Origin: Asterella californica
Lineage: Eukaryota; Streptophyta; Marchantiopsida; Marchantiales; Aytoniaceae
Assembly (NCBI GenBank): GCA_036924285.1
Contig: JAYKYS010000010.1
Coordinates: forward strand, 6,448,001-6,512,000
Direction: 5' to 3'
DNA: 64,000 bases
Below, in pieces: positions 12,578 through 23,349 of this stretch (position 1 is its first letter; every line of letters starts with the position of its first letter). The notes under the pieces were generated by a model. That model ran no database searches. It was not told where the DNA came from and saw only the letters and a program-made list of their open reading frames with translations. The translations under genes and the position numbers were made by a program.

Positions 12578-13893
12578 CTAGTACTTCTTGACACGCCATC
12601 CATTTACACGAGTGGTCATTAACGTACCATCTAACTCTTCCAACTGCAAGGAACCATTGGTGAAGACCTCCAAGACGCGGTAAGGACCCATCCAGCAAAG
12701 ATGAAGTTTCCTAGGGAACTTAAGATACCGATTGTCGTAGAGAAGAACCAAGTCCCCATCTGTGACAGTCACCTTCTTCAGCTTGCCATCATAGTTCATC
12801 TTACATTGCGCTTATACTTCGTACGTCTTCTCCAAAGCTGCATTCCTGTCTTCTTCGAACTCTACAAAGTTCAGAAGACGTTATTCCTGGCTTTCCTCTT
12901 CTTCCATGCGTTCGGTTACGGCTAACTTGTAAGTAGAGACCTCTAACTCGATGGGCACAATAGGTGTCATACCATAAGTTAGGTAGAAGGGTGTCTTCTG
13001 GGTCGTGACTTTGGATGAAATCCTGAAAGTCCATAACACAGATGGCAATTTCGTGTCCCAATCATACGCATGGTTAACAGTTATCTTATTCAGAATATTA
13101 CATAGAAGACCATTCGACTTCTCTGTCAGTCCGTTTGCTTTCGAGTTGTACGACGTCGTCTTCTGATGCTTTATCCTGAAGTATTGGGTCAGGAGAGAAA
13201 TAGTCTCATTTAAGAAATGAGTACCCCTATTTGATACCAATTCCAGTGGACATCCATATCGAGTGATAATGTTGTGCCAGAGGAACCTGACTACCACTGC
13301 GGCGTCGTTCTTCCTTGTGGCTTCGTCTTCCACCATCTTGGTAGCATAATCAGTAGCTATCAAAATATACCGTGCTCGTGTTCTTCTAGCCACCGGGACG
13401 ATAGGTCCAACAAAGTCGATTCCCCACTTTTCAAAAGGAGCAAGCGGAAGAATGGGAGTAAGAGGCCAGCTAGTAGTAGCTGTTGGTCTTCCCACCCTCT
13501 GGCACGCATCACATTTCCTGATCTCTTGAAAAGTGTCTCTGTACATGGTCGGCCATCAGTAACTGGCGTCCAACATCTTCTTCACTGTGATCTTCAGCCC
13601 GTAGTGACCCCCAGCATCTTCGTAGTGAAGACCCGTGATCACTGGCTTAATCTCTGAACGCTCAAGGCATCTCCTTAGCTTTTCGTCATGTCCCTTCATA
13701 AACAGGATACCCTGGAAGATGACGTAGGGACCTGCCTTGTGTAAGAAGACAGCCCTCTGCTCCGCATCCAATCCCTCGGGATACTGTTGGTCTTCCAAGA
13801 ACTTCCTTAAGTCCTTGAAGATCGACTCTTCTGTGGAAGTCACAAAGACTGGATCAGAAGATCTAGTCTCGTCTTCTGGGAAGCATGCGGTAC
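12578..13893 (-). pseudogene. Integrase of element A, with nonsense codons
   Basis: One minus-strand frame runs from the 13894 boundary to 12578, broken by TGA at 13556-13558 and TAA at 12881-12883, plus another TAA near 12813. In order it shows the N-terminal zinc-binding region (GLHYEDAGGHYG, then CDACQRVGRP), the catalytic core (KWGIDFVGPIVP, VSNRGTHFLNE, NGLTEKSNGLL) and the C-terminal domain (LCWMGPYRVLEVFTNGSLQL). The second acidic residue of the D,D-35-E triad appears as N in SNRGTHF, where the family has SDRGTHF. The protein would insert element cDNA into the genome; here it cannot be active. Confidence 0.8.
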
Positions 13894-14632
13894 TGTAACA
13901 CCTAGGGGTTGCATAGTAGTAAATATATGGATAGTTATAACTATGTGTGGTGAGTCTTCTAAATAAGTCCCAATGCTAGACCATACTCTAAGTTAGTGAC
14001 AGATAACTAGGAGTAGTCACAGTTAGAGTTGGAGGTATTTGAGGACAGAATATTAGAATATTCTAAAGTGTGAGAACTACTATTTTGTTTGGTTGTGCAT
14101 AAAATGACAAGGATGTGAATAATACACTCTTGTCTTATGCGTGACTGATTTTTATTGGTTGTAGAGACTTAAGGGTCAAATAATCAAGAGGGTTGTTGAC
14201 CTTTTTGGCTCAATTATGTGTTAGTATTTTGTCTTGTAAGAAGCAATCCGAGATTCCTTTCAAAGATTCCTTTATACTTCTAGAAGAATCCTAATTATTA
14301 GAGTAGAGTCAAAAGAGGAGAAATCTACTCTTGACTTAGGACTTTTATCTTTGACTTGGTCTCGGTAAATTGCAGTAAATCAGATTTACAAGTAGTTACC
14401 ATGGTAAATCTGCAGTAGTATAAATAGAGGGGTTGTGGAGTGATCTCTCATCCCCCCTTTGTCTTGTATTTGGAAGCCGTTAGGCCATATCTATAAAGGG
14501 CGTGTTTTTCATCTCTACGTCTCCATGAGGGTTCTCGTTCCCAGCAAGGAAGAGATATGAGAATGTTGAGAGTTGGATTTAGTCGAGGCCTCCTAGTTCC
14601 ATGATGCGCCCCCTCAAAGGCCATCAGAGGTT
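13894..14632 (+). mobile_element. Probable solo LTR inserted between RNase H and integrase of element A
   Basis: About 740 bp of unrelated, more AT-rich sequence begins TGTAACACCTAGGGG right after the integrase frame and ends near CCATCA (about 14625), before the RNase H frame resumes at 14632. It has a plant-like TATA box (TATAAATAGAGG, about 14419) followed by a pyrimidine-rich stretch, as expected for an LTR promoter, and no coding region. The flanks (GCGGTAC left, GAGGTTTAC right) are only roughly alike, so the target duplication is unproven. About 100 codons of the RNase H end are missing at this site, so the insertion came with a deletion. Confidence 0.55.
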
Positions 14633-14993
14633 TACGAGAAGACAAACGGATTGGCTAGAAGATAGTGCCTAAACTTTCTACAGGAGCAAATCATGCCGAG
14701 ACACTCCCTTTCAGTTGTAGAGTACTTCTTCTCTGCATCACTGAGTTGTCTTCCCGCATAGTAGATGGGATAATCCTTCTTCTTCTCATCTTTCTGACTC
14801 AATACCACCCCTATGAGTAAGGCAGAAACATCCACATAAATATGGAAGACTCTCTCCCAATCAGGTGGCCTTAGGACAGGGGATTCCGACAGAAGCCTTT
14901 TCATTTCTTCGAATGCTTCCTGCTGCTCAGAAGACCAAATGTAAGGTTCGTCCTTCTTCAGCAACTTGGTAAGTCTTCTTGCTACCTCTGCGT
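14632..14993 (-). pseudogene. RNase H domain of element A (partial)
   Basis: The minus-strand frame resumes here after element B. It encodes AEVARRLTKLLKKDEPYIW, the AFEEMKRLLSESPVL linker, HIYVDVSALLIGVVLSQ and the RQLSDAEKKYSTTERECLG segment typical of Ty3/gypsy RNase H. It stops at FVFS beside the solo LTR, so the end of the domain is missing. The upstream half of this protein is at 25379-26162; element B separates the two. Confidence 0.8.
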
Positions 14994-15775
14994 TGTCGAG
15001 TTGATAGTCTTTCTTGGAGAGGGCGGACCTCCTGACTGTGACCGATCAGAGAAAAACGACCAGAAAGAAAAATAGGTTGCTGCCAACGATGAAATCTCAA
15101 ACCACAGCCTCTTGTGCCCACTGTTTACCAAAACAAGCACTCCAGCACACCTTAGGTACACAGATAAGTCTCTCAAGCTCCAAATAACTTTATTTCAGTG
15201 TAGCTGCATCATCAATTTCTTCAACTGTAAAGAAAATCTCTCTCTCTTTCTCTCCTGCGTGTCTTTTTTCTCCCGTCAACCAGTTTTCAACCAAAAGTCT
15301 ACCAAGTACGTCTCAATCCGAACCTAATAGTGAAATTCGGACCCCTGAATCTTATTCCTCTCTTTGTCCCAATTGAAACTCTCAGAAATTTGATCATGCG
15401 TCGATCAAAAGTCCTCCGTAGATTTTCAAACGATCTCTCTCAATAAAAACTGCCTCCTGAGAGTAATTTCTCCTCCGTACAGTTTATTGGACAACGTCCA
15501 AGCTTAAAACTCCTGCCCCTCTCCCTACGATGGTCTCTCAATTCAATCTGTCTCCAATTTGATCTTTCCCCAGCTTCTTAGCTTCTCCTGCGTGTTCCGC
15601 TTCAGCTCTCTCCGAAAACATTCCTTTGCAAACTGTCCCCCGATCCCAAGTCGCCGCAGGTATTTTACCTAAAAGTAAAGGTCCCAGCTTAAGCTGCCCC
15701 CCTGCTATCCTTATAAGCGCAGTCACTTATCAGAAACAGGGCCTTAGCTAAGCTGCCCCCCTCTTAAACTCTAAT

Positions 15776-16146
15776 TCTCCTCCTTCCGCCTCTGCTGTAA
15801 TCTTCCTCTTCAAGCTTCTGTTGTAATCTTTCGCTTCCACTGTAATCTTCCGCTTCAAGCTTCCACGGTAATCTTCCGCTTCCGCTGTAGTTTTCCGCTT
15901 CCGTTGTAATATTCCGCTTCAAGCTTCCGCGGTAATCTTCCGCTTCCGCTGTAGTTTTCCGCTTCCGCTGTAATATTCCGCTTCAAGCTTCCGCGGTAAT
16001 CTTCCGCTTCCGCTGTAGTTTTCCGCTTCTGCTGTAATCTTCCGCTTCAAGCTTCCGCGGTAATCTTCCGCTTCCGCTGTAATCTTCCGCTTCAGTTTTC
16101 CGTTGTAACCTTCCGCTTCAGCTGTAATCTTTCGCTTTAATTTTAA
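15776..16146. repeat. Tandem array of TTCCGCTTC units in element B LTR
   Basis: Units of TAATCTTCCGCTTCCGCTG alternate with TTCAAGCTTCCGCGG, giving a higher-order period near 70 bp. The same array is in the other LTR (24119-24462) with fewer units, which explains most of the LTR length difference. On the minus strand the array can be read as repeated EAEDYRGS, but it has no start context or conservation to suggest a gene. Confidence 0.8.
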
Positions 16147-16230
16147 GGCCCCATCTAAAGCTGTTCCTCTGCTGTCCTTATGCGTACATAATAATCAGCA
16201 AAAGTTTCCCATGCCCTCGATGCCATCTTG

Positions 16231-16361
16231 ATGCCATCCTGAATATACTACAAGCCATCCAATGTAGGCCGAAGCCCCAACACTTATGAGGCTGCCCCAC
16301 AGGGCTTACAGCCCCCCCATATGCACACCAGGTATCTCCCATAGTATATTCAGGATGGCAT
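16231..16361. repeat. 20-bp perfect inverted repeat in element B LTR
   Basis: The arms at 16231-16250 and 16342-16361 are exact reverse complements around a 91-bp spacer. The identical structure is at 24548-24567 / 24659-24678 in the other LTR. A transcript would fold into a long hairpin here. Confidence 0.8.
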
Positions 16362-17057
16362 GCGGAGGCTTAGGCCAGGAAGCCCACGATTAAAGGAGAT
16401 ACCGGTCTCCCGCCCCTAGATATGCAGGACGTGGCTGCATATCCAACATAGACTCCTTTCCAGGAGGCCAACATGCCGGAATAGGAACCAGAGGCCGGGG
16501 GGATTGGTCCTGAGACCACTTCCCTCCTAGGCAGGCGCCCTATCATTAGGATGGCCTTTGGTTCCGTTCAAGAAGGTAAAAACTTTTGTACATATGTTTA
16601 CCTGAAGAAATTTTTCTGTAAAATCTTTACTAGTCTTTCCTACACTAACTTCTCTATACAACTCCGTCTTTAATGAACAAGGAGTCAAAACTATAGTATT
16701 TGTGAACACCTACACGCTCACGCTATCCGATTCTGAGTTCGAGTCACGAGCCCGAATCGACGGATTTCCCTCTTTCACATATTTCACAGCTTAAAACTCG
16801 TACTAACTATTGCTTAAAACACTTTCTGTCAAAAGTAGAAGCATGAGGTCGCTCTCCTCGTCGAGCTTTGCATTCTGGTGTCTTTCGACTCCTTTAGGGG
16901 TGACTTTCCAATCCAAGCTAGGGGGCAGCTTGTTAAGCATAGCCCCAGCTTAGCTCCTGCCTAGCTTGTTAAGCTGCAGGGCAGCTTCCTTTACACAATA
17001 TAGAAAAAAATCTCTCTGCAATATTTTTCACTGTATGGACCTATGTACAATACGACA

Positions 17058-17072
17058 TTCACCCCCTCCAAA
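17058..17072 (-). promoter_or_regulatory. Polypurine tract of element B
   Basis: On the minus strand TTTGGAGGGGGTGAA abuts the 3' LTR start, the expected place for the plus-strand primer. Element D has a very similar tract (GGAGGGAGTGGA at 38073-38084). Confidence 0.65.
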
Positions 17073-17102
17073 CCTGCACATCCTCTGGTATGTGCCAATC
17101 CG

Positions 17103-18299
17103 TCACCGATCCTCGTGGTCCTCCAAATCGTCTTCGCTCTCTACGACCGTCCCAGAAAGGTCTTCATTTGCTCTTGTCTGTTCTGAACTCAAGAACTCAG
17201 CTAGCTCCACAGTCTCCCCTCTCTTCTTGAATAACTTCACTCGTTTCCCAGCAACTAGAAGCCTTAAAGGCGTGCCATCTAGTTCTTGCAGGGAATAAGT
17301 AGCATTCTGATGTACATCAGAGATAAGGTACGGGCCAAACCATCTTCTCGAAAACTTTCGAATTGTAGAGTGTTGGTTCTCCAATGTACTGTCGTATACC
17401 AACACCCAGTCTCCAACTTGTATCGGTTTTGGTCGAAGTCTATGAGTCTTATCAAACCTCTCCTTGTTCCTAAGTCGAGCCGCCTTCAACCGTCGCTGCG
17501 CTTCAGCGAGATCCTCCTCTCTACATTCTAGCTGTCTGATTCGTAGTGAGAGAAGTTGTACACGGTCCACGTTTTCTTCCCATGGTAAGGTAGCCCAAGT
17601 AGGAAAGTCTTCTTCGGCTGGCATCATCGGTTTCTATCCTAGCATTAACTCAACAGGCATGTACACTGTAGTAGAACAATGAGTTGTTCTATCCGTCCAT
17701 AAAGCAAAAGGGAGTAACCTAGGCCACTCTCTATGCTTACCATCACACGCCTTCACCAAAGCCTGAACTATTGATGGATGTCCTCGCTCGCTCTTGCCAA
17801 TCCCTTCTGGATTCATCGCAGTAGTAAGCTTGAGCTTCACACCATATCGAGCAAAAAACTCTTTTGCTTCCGTACCACGTAGTTCTCTCCTATCTGCCCT
17901 TAGCCTTCCTACAGACCCATACCTACAGATAATATCTTCAAGAACAAACTTACATATCCCCTCTGTGGTCTTCGTCCTCAGCGCTCGCCCTTCTACAAAG
18001 TTGGAGAGATCCTCACGAGCCAGAACCAAATATCGCATGCTCCATAACCCCAGAGGCATTACCACCAAGTCGAGAACCCACTGAAAGTGAATGCAAGGCG
18101 GATAAGTTGGCACGAGACCGTCCCTATACCGCATCTTTGAGTAGAACTGGCAATGCAAGCAGGAACTGACGTAGTTCATCACATCTTGGTACAGTCCTTT
18201 CCACCAATACCTTTCCTTCAACTTGACATAAGTAGCCCAAATCCCTCGATGTCCGGCCCATAAGGTATCATGAAACTCTTTCATTAGTTGCTGCTTAGT
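17103..18299 (-). pseudogene. Integrase of element B, two nonsense codons
   Basis: In frame with the reverse transcriptase upstream, separated from it by TAG at 18300-18302, with a second TAG at 17634-17636. Domains in order are: a zinc-binding N-terminus (HDTLWAGHRGIWAT, CLHCQFYSKMR), a core with VLDLVVMPLGLW, LRADRRELRGTEAKEF and GIGKSERGHPSIV supplying the D, D and E positions, then LPFALWTDRTTH. The C-terminal domain has KPIQVGDWVLVYDS and RRWFGPYLISDVHQNATYSLQ, followed by a short acidic tail. No chromodomain is seen. Confidence 0.85.
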
Positions 18300-20150
18300 C
18301 TACAGATCGTCCACTACTCGTATGAACATCCCATCTCTCCTCTGTGGCCGTCTCCAAAGATACCCATCATGCAGAAGATAGTTGTAAGCTTGTTTCCTTA
18401 TCTCTCTAAACTCTACTTTGCTCCATCTCTCTTGCCTCTCCAACAAGCTCAGATAATACCCTATGTCACGAAGTCTACCTGTGTAAAGCTCCTCTCTAAA
18501 CATCAACGGCTCCAAGTTCGTAGCCCGTCGATTAACCTGACACTGAGCATCCTTTCTCTCCTCTTCCTCAGCTTCTGAAATCATGACATCCTCGTCTACA
18601 AATCGAGCTCTTGACAACATGTCTGCAACCATATTCTCCTTTCCTTTTATATGCTTCAGCTCTGGATTCAAGCTTCTAATATAGGTAATCCAACGTAACA
18701 TCGCTATGTCTGGCGTGCTACAGTTGGATATCACGCCTAGTAGAGGTAGACAATCCGTCTCTAGGACTACATGAGCACCAATCAGAAACTCACGGTCTGT
18801 CTTCATCGCTGTCACCGCTCCCCACAATTCACGCTTCACCTGAGGATAATCTCGTTGCCTGTCTGTCAAGATCCTAGCTCCAAACCTAGAGGTAAACCGC
18901 ATACCATCCGCATCATCTTGACCTATTGTCCAGCCAATCGCCTTTGGACTAGTATCTACTGTAATAGTGACAGGTCTCCCACACCCATAGTCTACTTTTC
19001 TTAGAACAGGTGGAGACTGTAGAGCCTCCTTCAGCCTATTCATAGCTTCTCTATGGACTGAGGTCCATACAAACTTCTTATCCTTCCTCAATAATGCATA
19101 CAAAGGCTCAGCAACATGAGCATAATGAGGAATGGATAAGCGATAAAATACACAAGCACCTAGAAAGCGTCGAACCTCCATGATGTTCTTACAGTCTGCC
19201 ATCCTAGCTATAGCTTCAACCTTCTCGAGGTTTGGTCGTCTTCCAAAAGCACCACACAGATGTCCAACCACTAAAATCTCAGACACACCAAACTTGGACT
19301 TAGCTCCTGACAGGGTGAGATGCACCTCCTCCAGTCGAGTCAAGATACGTTCTACATCCCTGATATGATCTACAACAAACCTTCTACATCCATTCGCAAG
19401 TACTGCTTCATCCTTGTCTTCAACCGCGCAACTCTTTATAGGAATATCATCTAGAAATGGAATGGTAACATCAGGCACAAACTCCCTTAGTACCTTATGC
19501 ATCGCATTTTGCATATGAGCCACCGAGTTCGTCGCTCCTTGTGGAAGAGTACACATCCGCATCAATCCCAGGGGCGTACGCATAGTAGTTAAATCTCTAC
19601 TCTCCACAGCCAGCTGGAACTGATCATAACCAGAATATAGATCTCCTATCGAATAAATAGCTCTCCCTGCAAATGCCTCTGCTACCTCTTCAATCACAGG
19701 ACCCGTCCCAACGTTTCGTATGGTTACGTTATTCGCAGGCTGTAAGTCTTGAATAAAACGCAAAGCTCCTGACTTTTTGGGTACAGTGAACCACCTGCTA
19801 GAATATGGCCCCATAGACGGCTCAAGTATCCCCATCTGTACCTTCTCCTTCAACAACTCGATGAGTTTAGGCAACAAAGCACGAGGAACAGGGATCGGTT
19901 TCAGGTCCCAAGGCACATGAGGGATTGTGAATATAACCATAGGCGCTATAACCCTTGGGTCTACACAACCTATCTCCTCTGCCGAAAAAGAGAATGTTTT
20001 ACCATGCTTCACTATCATCTGTCCAAACACTGTCTTCTCGACCTCAGTCAAGAAATCACCCCCTCCTATCTGGAGCTCCTTCAATGTCTCCTCAGTAAAC
20101 TGGTGCCCTACTCGTCTATGATCACGCAATATAGACTCAGTCCCCACTAA
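18300..20150 (-). pseudogene. Reverse transcriptase-RNase H of element B
   Basis: An open frame of about 615 codons is bounded by TAG at both ends (20151-20153 upstream, 18300-18302 downstream). It shows WFTVPKKSGALRFIQDLQPAN, SIGDLYSGYDQFQLA, LPQGATNSVAHMQNAM and the FLDD polymerase site (IPFLDDIPIKS). It then has a connection region (RRFLGACVFYRLSIPHYAHVA) and RNase H (GRPVTITVDTSPKAIGWTIGQ, VLETDCLPLLGVI, KGKENMVADMLSRARF). All polymerase blocks are intact within the frame. The protein copies element RNA into DNA. Confidence 0.9.
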
Positions 20151-20701
20151 CTATACTTGCTGCTGGGAGTTAGCAGGTAGTTGAGCTGCTACCGGTCTTA
20201 CCTTTCTCAGTACAGATTTGTACTTCGCATGGACGTCTGCTTCCTGGGGGAGTGCACACCAACAACTTGCTTCTCTCCCCTCATTATTCTGCATCGGATG
20301 AGGAAAGAACTGCACGTATGTAGCAATCTCCTCATATATGCGTCGAGAGTGGATAGGGATCATCGCCACACTATTTTTCCCTTCCACCAATCCACTCACA
20401 TTATCTAACCAACCGACAACTGACTGTACAGACATAAACTCTTCAAACAATCCAGAAATCACTTCGTCTTCAGGTAGAACTCCTACACGCCACAACTCTG
20501 ATACCTGTTTCACCACCCATCTTTTTGTATTTTTCTCCATATCTTCAAGTCTTGTAAATCGACTCCACCCATCTGCCTCAAACATCAGCAATCCAGACTG
20601 CCAACTTTGTACACCACACTTGTCTCCAGACCTTTGTACATGTCTTGCTTCCAACTCCGACGGGACCTCAACAGTAGGTTCTACATCCCTGTCTTCTCGT
20701 T
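20151..20701 (-). pseudogene. Protease-reverse transcriptase linker of element B
   Basis: About 167 open codons from 20654 down, in the polymerase frame and ended by TAG at 20151-20153. The sequence is charged, with several W and C residues but no domain I recognise. Between 20702 and about 20740 the frame changes by one base relative to the protease frame, a frameshift mutation or a programmed shift. The homologous region in relatives would help decide. Confidence 0.6.
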
Positions 20702-21331
20702 CTACAGGAGTGGACTGTGAAAACCCTTACATCTCTTGGTTTGAGAATCTCTAAGGATTTGTCGGTTCTGTTCATGTCTTGAACAAACCGTTAAAAACTG
20801 TACTGAGTACTTGTCATCAGGACTCCGAACTCTGACATAATGAGACCCATCGTTCATCACCTTTGTCTCCATTCGAACAGCGGTGATGTATGGTTGGCCC
20901 AGTATGACAGGATAGGAGGCAGATGACTTTACGAAGAAATGCTGATCAACCTCTACATCTCCAATCCTCACACGCATATTAGGACAAGCTCCGTATAACT
21001 CACCCTTCTGATTATTTGCTGCACGAAGTATCCAACCATGATTCCTTTCGATTGGCCACTGCTCCTTTTCATACACCTCCTTGGAAATGATGTTGATCTC
21101 CGACCCGTGATCCACAAGTGCAGGTACTGGTTCAGAAAGTCCTCCAAGCCGAACCTGCGTCTTTGTTGTCGCTCTTGCCCAGTGCTTCTCCTTGAAATCG
21201 CTGTCTGCGCCTGACCTCTCCTCTTCAAACTCTTCATCTTCATTCTCAATAACAGCAGGACCAGCAACCCATGCCTCATACTTATCACCTCTGAACCGAT
21301 CAACATCAATAGCATCTACTGCTCCAACCAT
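20702..21331 (-). CDS. Retropepsin-like protease of element B
   Basis: An ATG at 21331 opens 209 codons. The aspartic protease signature is PALVDHGSEINIISKEVY, with DHGS instead of the usual DTGS or DSGS, followed by the flap-like stretch and SYPVILGQPYITAVRMETK. The gag frame ends just upstream with TGA at 21348-21350, in a different frame, so protease is not a simple in-frame extension of gag. The enzyme would cleave the polyprotein during particle maturation. The C-terminal tail (after about residue 185) is out of phase with the downstream frame. Confidence 0.75.
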   Translation of the reverse strand: MVGAVDAIDVDRFRGDKYEAWVAGPAVIENEDEEFEEERSGADSDFKEKHWARATTKTQVRLGGLSEPVPALVDHGSEINIISKEVYEKEQWPIERNHGWILRAANNQKGELYGACPNMRVRIGDVEVDQHFFVKSSASYPVILGQPYITAVRMETKVMNDGSHYVRVRSPDDKYSVQFLTVCSRHEQNRQILRDSQTKRCKGFHSPLL

Positions 21332-21347
21332 CTGACTACTTACTTGT

Positions 21348-23288
21348 TCAGTCCTGTCTCTTTCTCTTCATGATGTCTATTATCAACTCATGAAACTCTC
21401 TCTTTGCGATACCAAGCACTTCACGAAGAGTAAACTCAACTCTAGCATCCAAAATGCGTTGCTCCAAGACAGCACGCAAGTCTGTTGTTGTTTCGATGTC
21501 TGCCGCTAACTTGTAAGCTGGAGCTTTCTCCTTCTCCTGTGATGTAAACCTCTTTTCCCGTACTCTATCTGTAGTAGTAGTCTCTTGTGGCAAATCCTGT
21601 ACACCTTCCATAGGATCTACTGCAGGTGGTGGGGCTGTAGAGGTAGAAGGTATATCCTCTGCAGCAGGAAATCTACCAGCTGGTACAGTTGGTGATGGTT
21701 CTGCCGCTCTCCTCCTCGTAACCCTCCGATGGTCACTATCCTCTGGTACCCCTGCATCTAAATCAAAAGCATCCCGTCTTCTTTTGTCTTCCACCATGGC
21801 ATCCTGCTCACTGCTCGCTTCTAAAAATGCTCGGATAGAAGTTGCATCCACTGGGTCCCTTCATCCAGTAGCTCTCCTAATGCTTTCAGCACCTCTCTTC
21901 ATCATTTCAACTGAAACCTCATTAGCCTGCTCAACCATAGTTGGATTAGCGCGCACCTCAACCTTCCCAATATACACATCAGCCTTTGCAGAACCCGCAG
22001 TCATCGCTGTAGTATTCGTGCCAGTAAGTGCTGGAAGAGAACTCCTCATTCCTCCTCTCCCAAAATATGTGTTCAGAGGCTGCCCCGTGGCGGTTAAATA
22101 CAACCTGTTATTCTGATAGTTGACTACGCCCTCTCGCAAGGCAACCGCCAAGTCTTGACAATCTCCTCTGAGATGATCTGGGCTGTCGCACCAAATACAT
22201 CTCCTTGTACAGGTTCCTCCTACAGGTCGAGCACCTGGCGCAACTGGTCTTTGGTCTCTTCTCAAGTCTGCCATCTCAACCCGCAAATCTCTCAACTGTT
22301 GAGTAAGTTCTTCTATCAAGTTATTCTGATTTCGGTTCTCAGCAGGTCGCTGTTGCTGTCTAGGTCCTCTCTATGCTGGGATAGGTACTGCAGGCGCTTG
22401 AGCAATCACTTGGGGAACCACTATGGGTGCTTGAGGAATCACAATAGGTGCCTGAGGTATTGTAGGAGGAGCTACATGAACTTGAGGAGCTACTCTCTGC
22501 TGCTCTGGTAAGGTTTTTAGCTGTAACACCATCCTACCACGACGTTGCCTAGCAAGGGTAGATACTGCTTCTTCCACTCTCCTCCAATCAGATGTAACTC
22601 CCCCTTCAGTCCCTCGATCAGCCAACATGAAACAAAGTCTATCTGCTGTGAACTCATCCAGAGCCCCCAAGAACAACTCCGTCTTCTTAGCATCCAGCAT
22701 CAACTTCTCTAGACCAGAAAGCTGAGAGTATCTCTTCTCAAACTCACGAATTACCTCATTCAATCCTATGGAACGTCCAGGCTGACGCTCTATCCAGTCC
22801 ATGAGAGTTCTTCTGGTGACTCTTTCAGAGTCCTCTTCTAGAAACTCTTCTCTCAATGCACGCTCAAACAAAGTCCACCCACCTAGATGTCTTGTCTGTA
22901 AATTTCTCACCTTCTCTCTCAGTTCAGGGACAACAGTCAACTCAAAGCTTAGAATTACCTCAACTTCAGGTGCCCTGACCAACTCCATCTCACCCACATA
23001 CTCCCGCAGGTACCTAGTAACATCTCTTCCATCAAATCGTCCACATCGACCAACAATTGCTTGTAACGCCCTTGTGGATTTCTGCTCAGCTCCTCCAATT
23101 GCAGGCTGCTGCTGAATCAAGGCAGCCAACGCCTGAAGAATCTGAGACGTGTCTACAGCAGGCTGTGCTGTTGCTGTTGGAACCACTGTAGGCCCTCCTT
23201 GAGAGCCAATTCCATCTTGATCAGGAATCCCTTGAACATGAGCACCTTGAGCAGCAGCTACACCTTGTACGGCAACACTGTGATCCAT
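21348..23288 (-). pseudogene. Gag of element B, two in-frame stops
   Basis: One frame from the ATG at 23288 (MDHSVAVQG) to TGA at 21348-21350, broken by TAG at 22371-22373 and TGA at 21861-21863 with no frame change. The N-terminus is Gln/Ala-rich. Residues ~70-230 are the capsid-like part (RCGRFDGRDVTRYLREYV, ELREKVRNLQTRHLGG, YSQLSGLEKLMLDAKK). After the first stop comes a short coiled coil (IEELTQQLRDLRVEMADL) and a CX2CX4HX4C zinc knuckle (CIWCDSPDHLRGDC). The C-terminal third ends in KREFHELIIDIMKRKRQ. Element D encodes a clear homologue with the same domain order. Confidence 0.8.
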
Positions 23289-23329
23289 CTTCTCAATTCA
23301 GTCAATCTCCAAATCAATCACCCCAATAG

Positions 23330-23347
23330 CTCTCAGTGGAAGCACCA
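23330..23347 (-). promoter_or_regulatory. Primer binding site of element B
   Basis: On the minus strand, two bases after the LTR end, the sequence reads TGGTGCTTCCACTGAGAG, with the TGG expected opposite a tRNA CCA end. I cannot name the tRNA from memory. Confidence 0.55.
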
Positions 23348-23349
23348 GA

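Larger units (their letters stand above)
14994..17057 (-). repeat. 3' LTR of element B (2064 bp)
   Basis: Nearly identical to 23350-25374. It starts TGTCGAG and ends ATACGACA on the plus strand. It includes a tandem array of AEAE-like coding appearance (15776-16146) and a 20-bp perfect inverted repeat (arms 16231-16250 and 16342-16361). Confidence 0.9.

Noticed and set aside
15776..16146. Regular repeats of TTCCGCTTC considered as a CRISPR-like array
   Set aside because: No unique spacers, the array lies inside plant LTRs and varies in copy number between the two LTRs of one element; a simple tandem repeat.
17103..23288. Element B considered as an integrated pararetrovirus
   Set aside because: It has LTRs, polypurine tract, primer site, integrase and target duplications, so it is an LTR retrotransposon.
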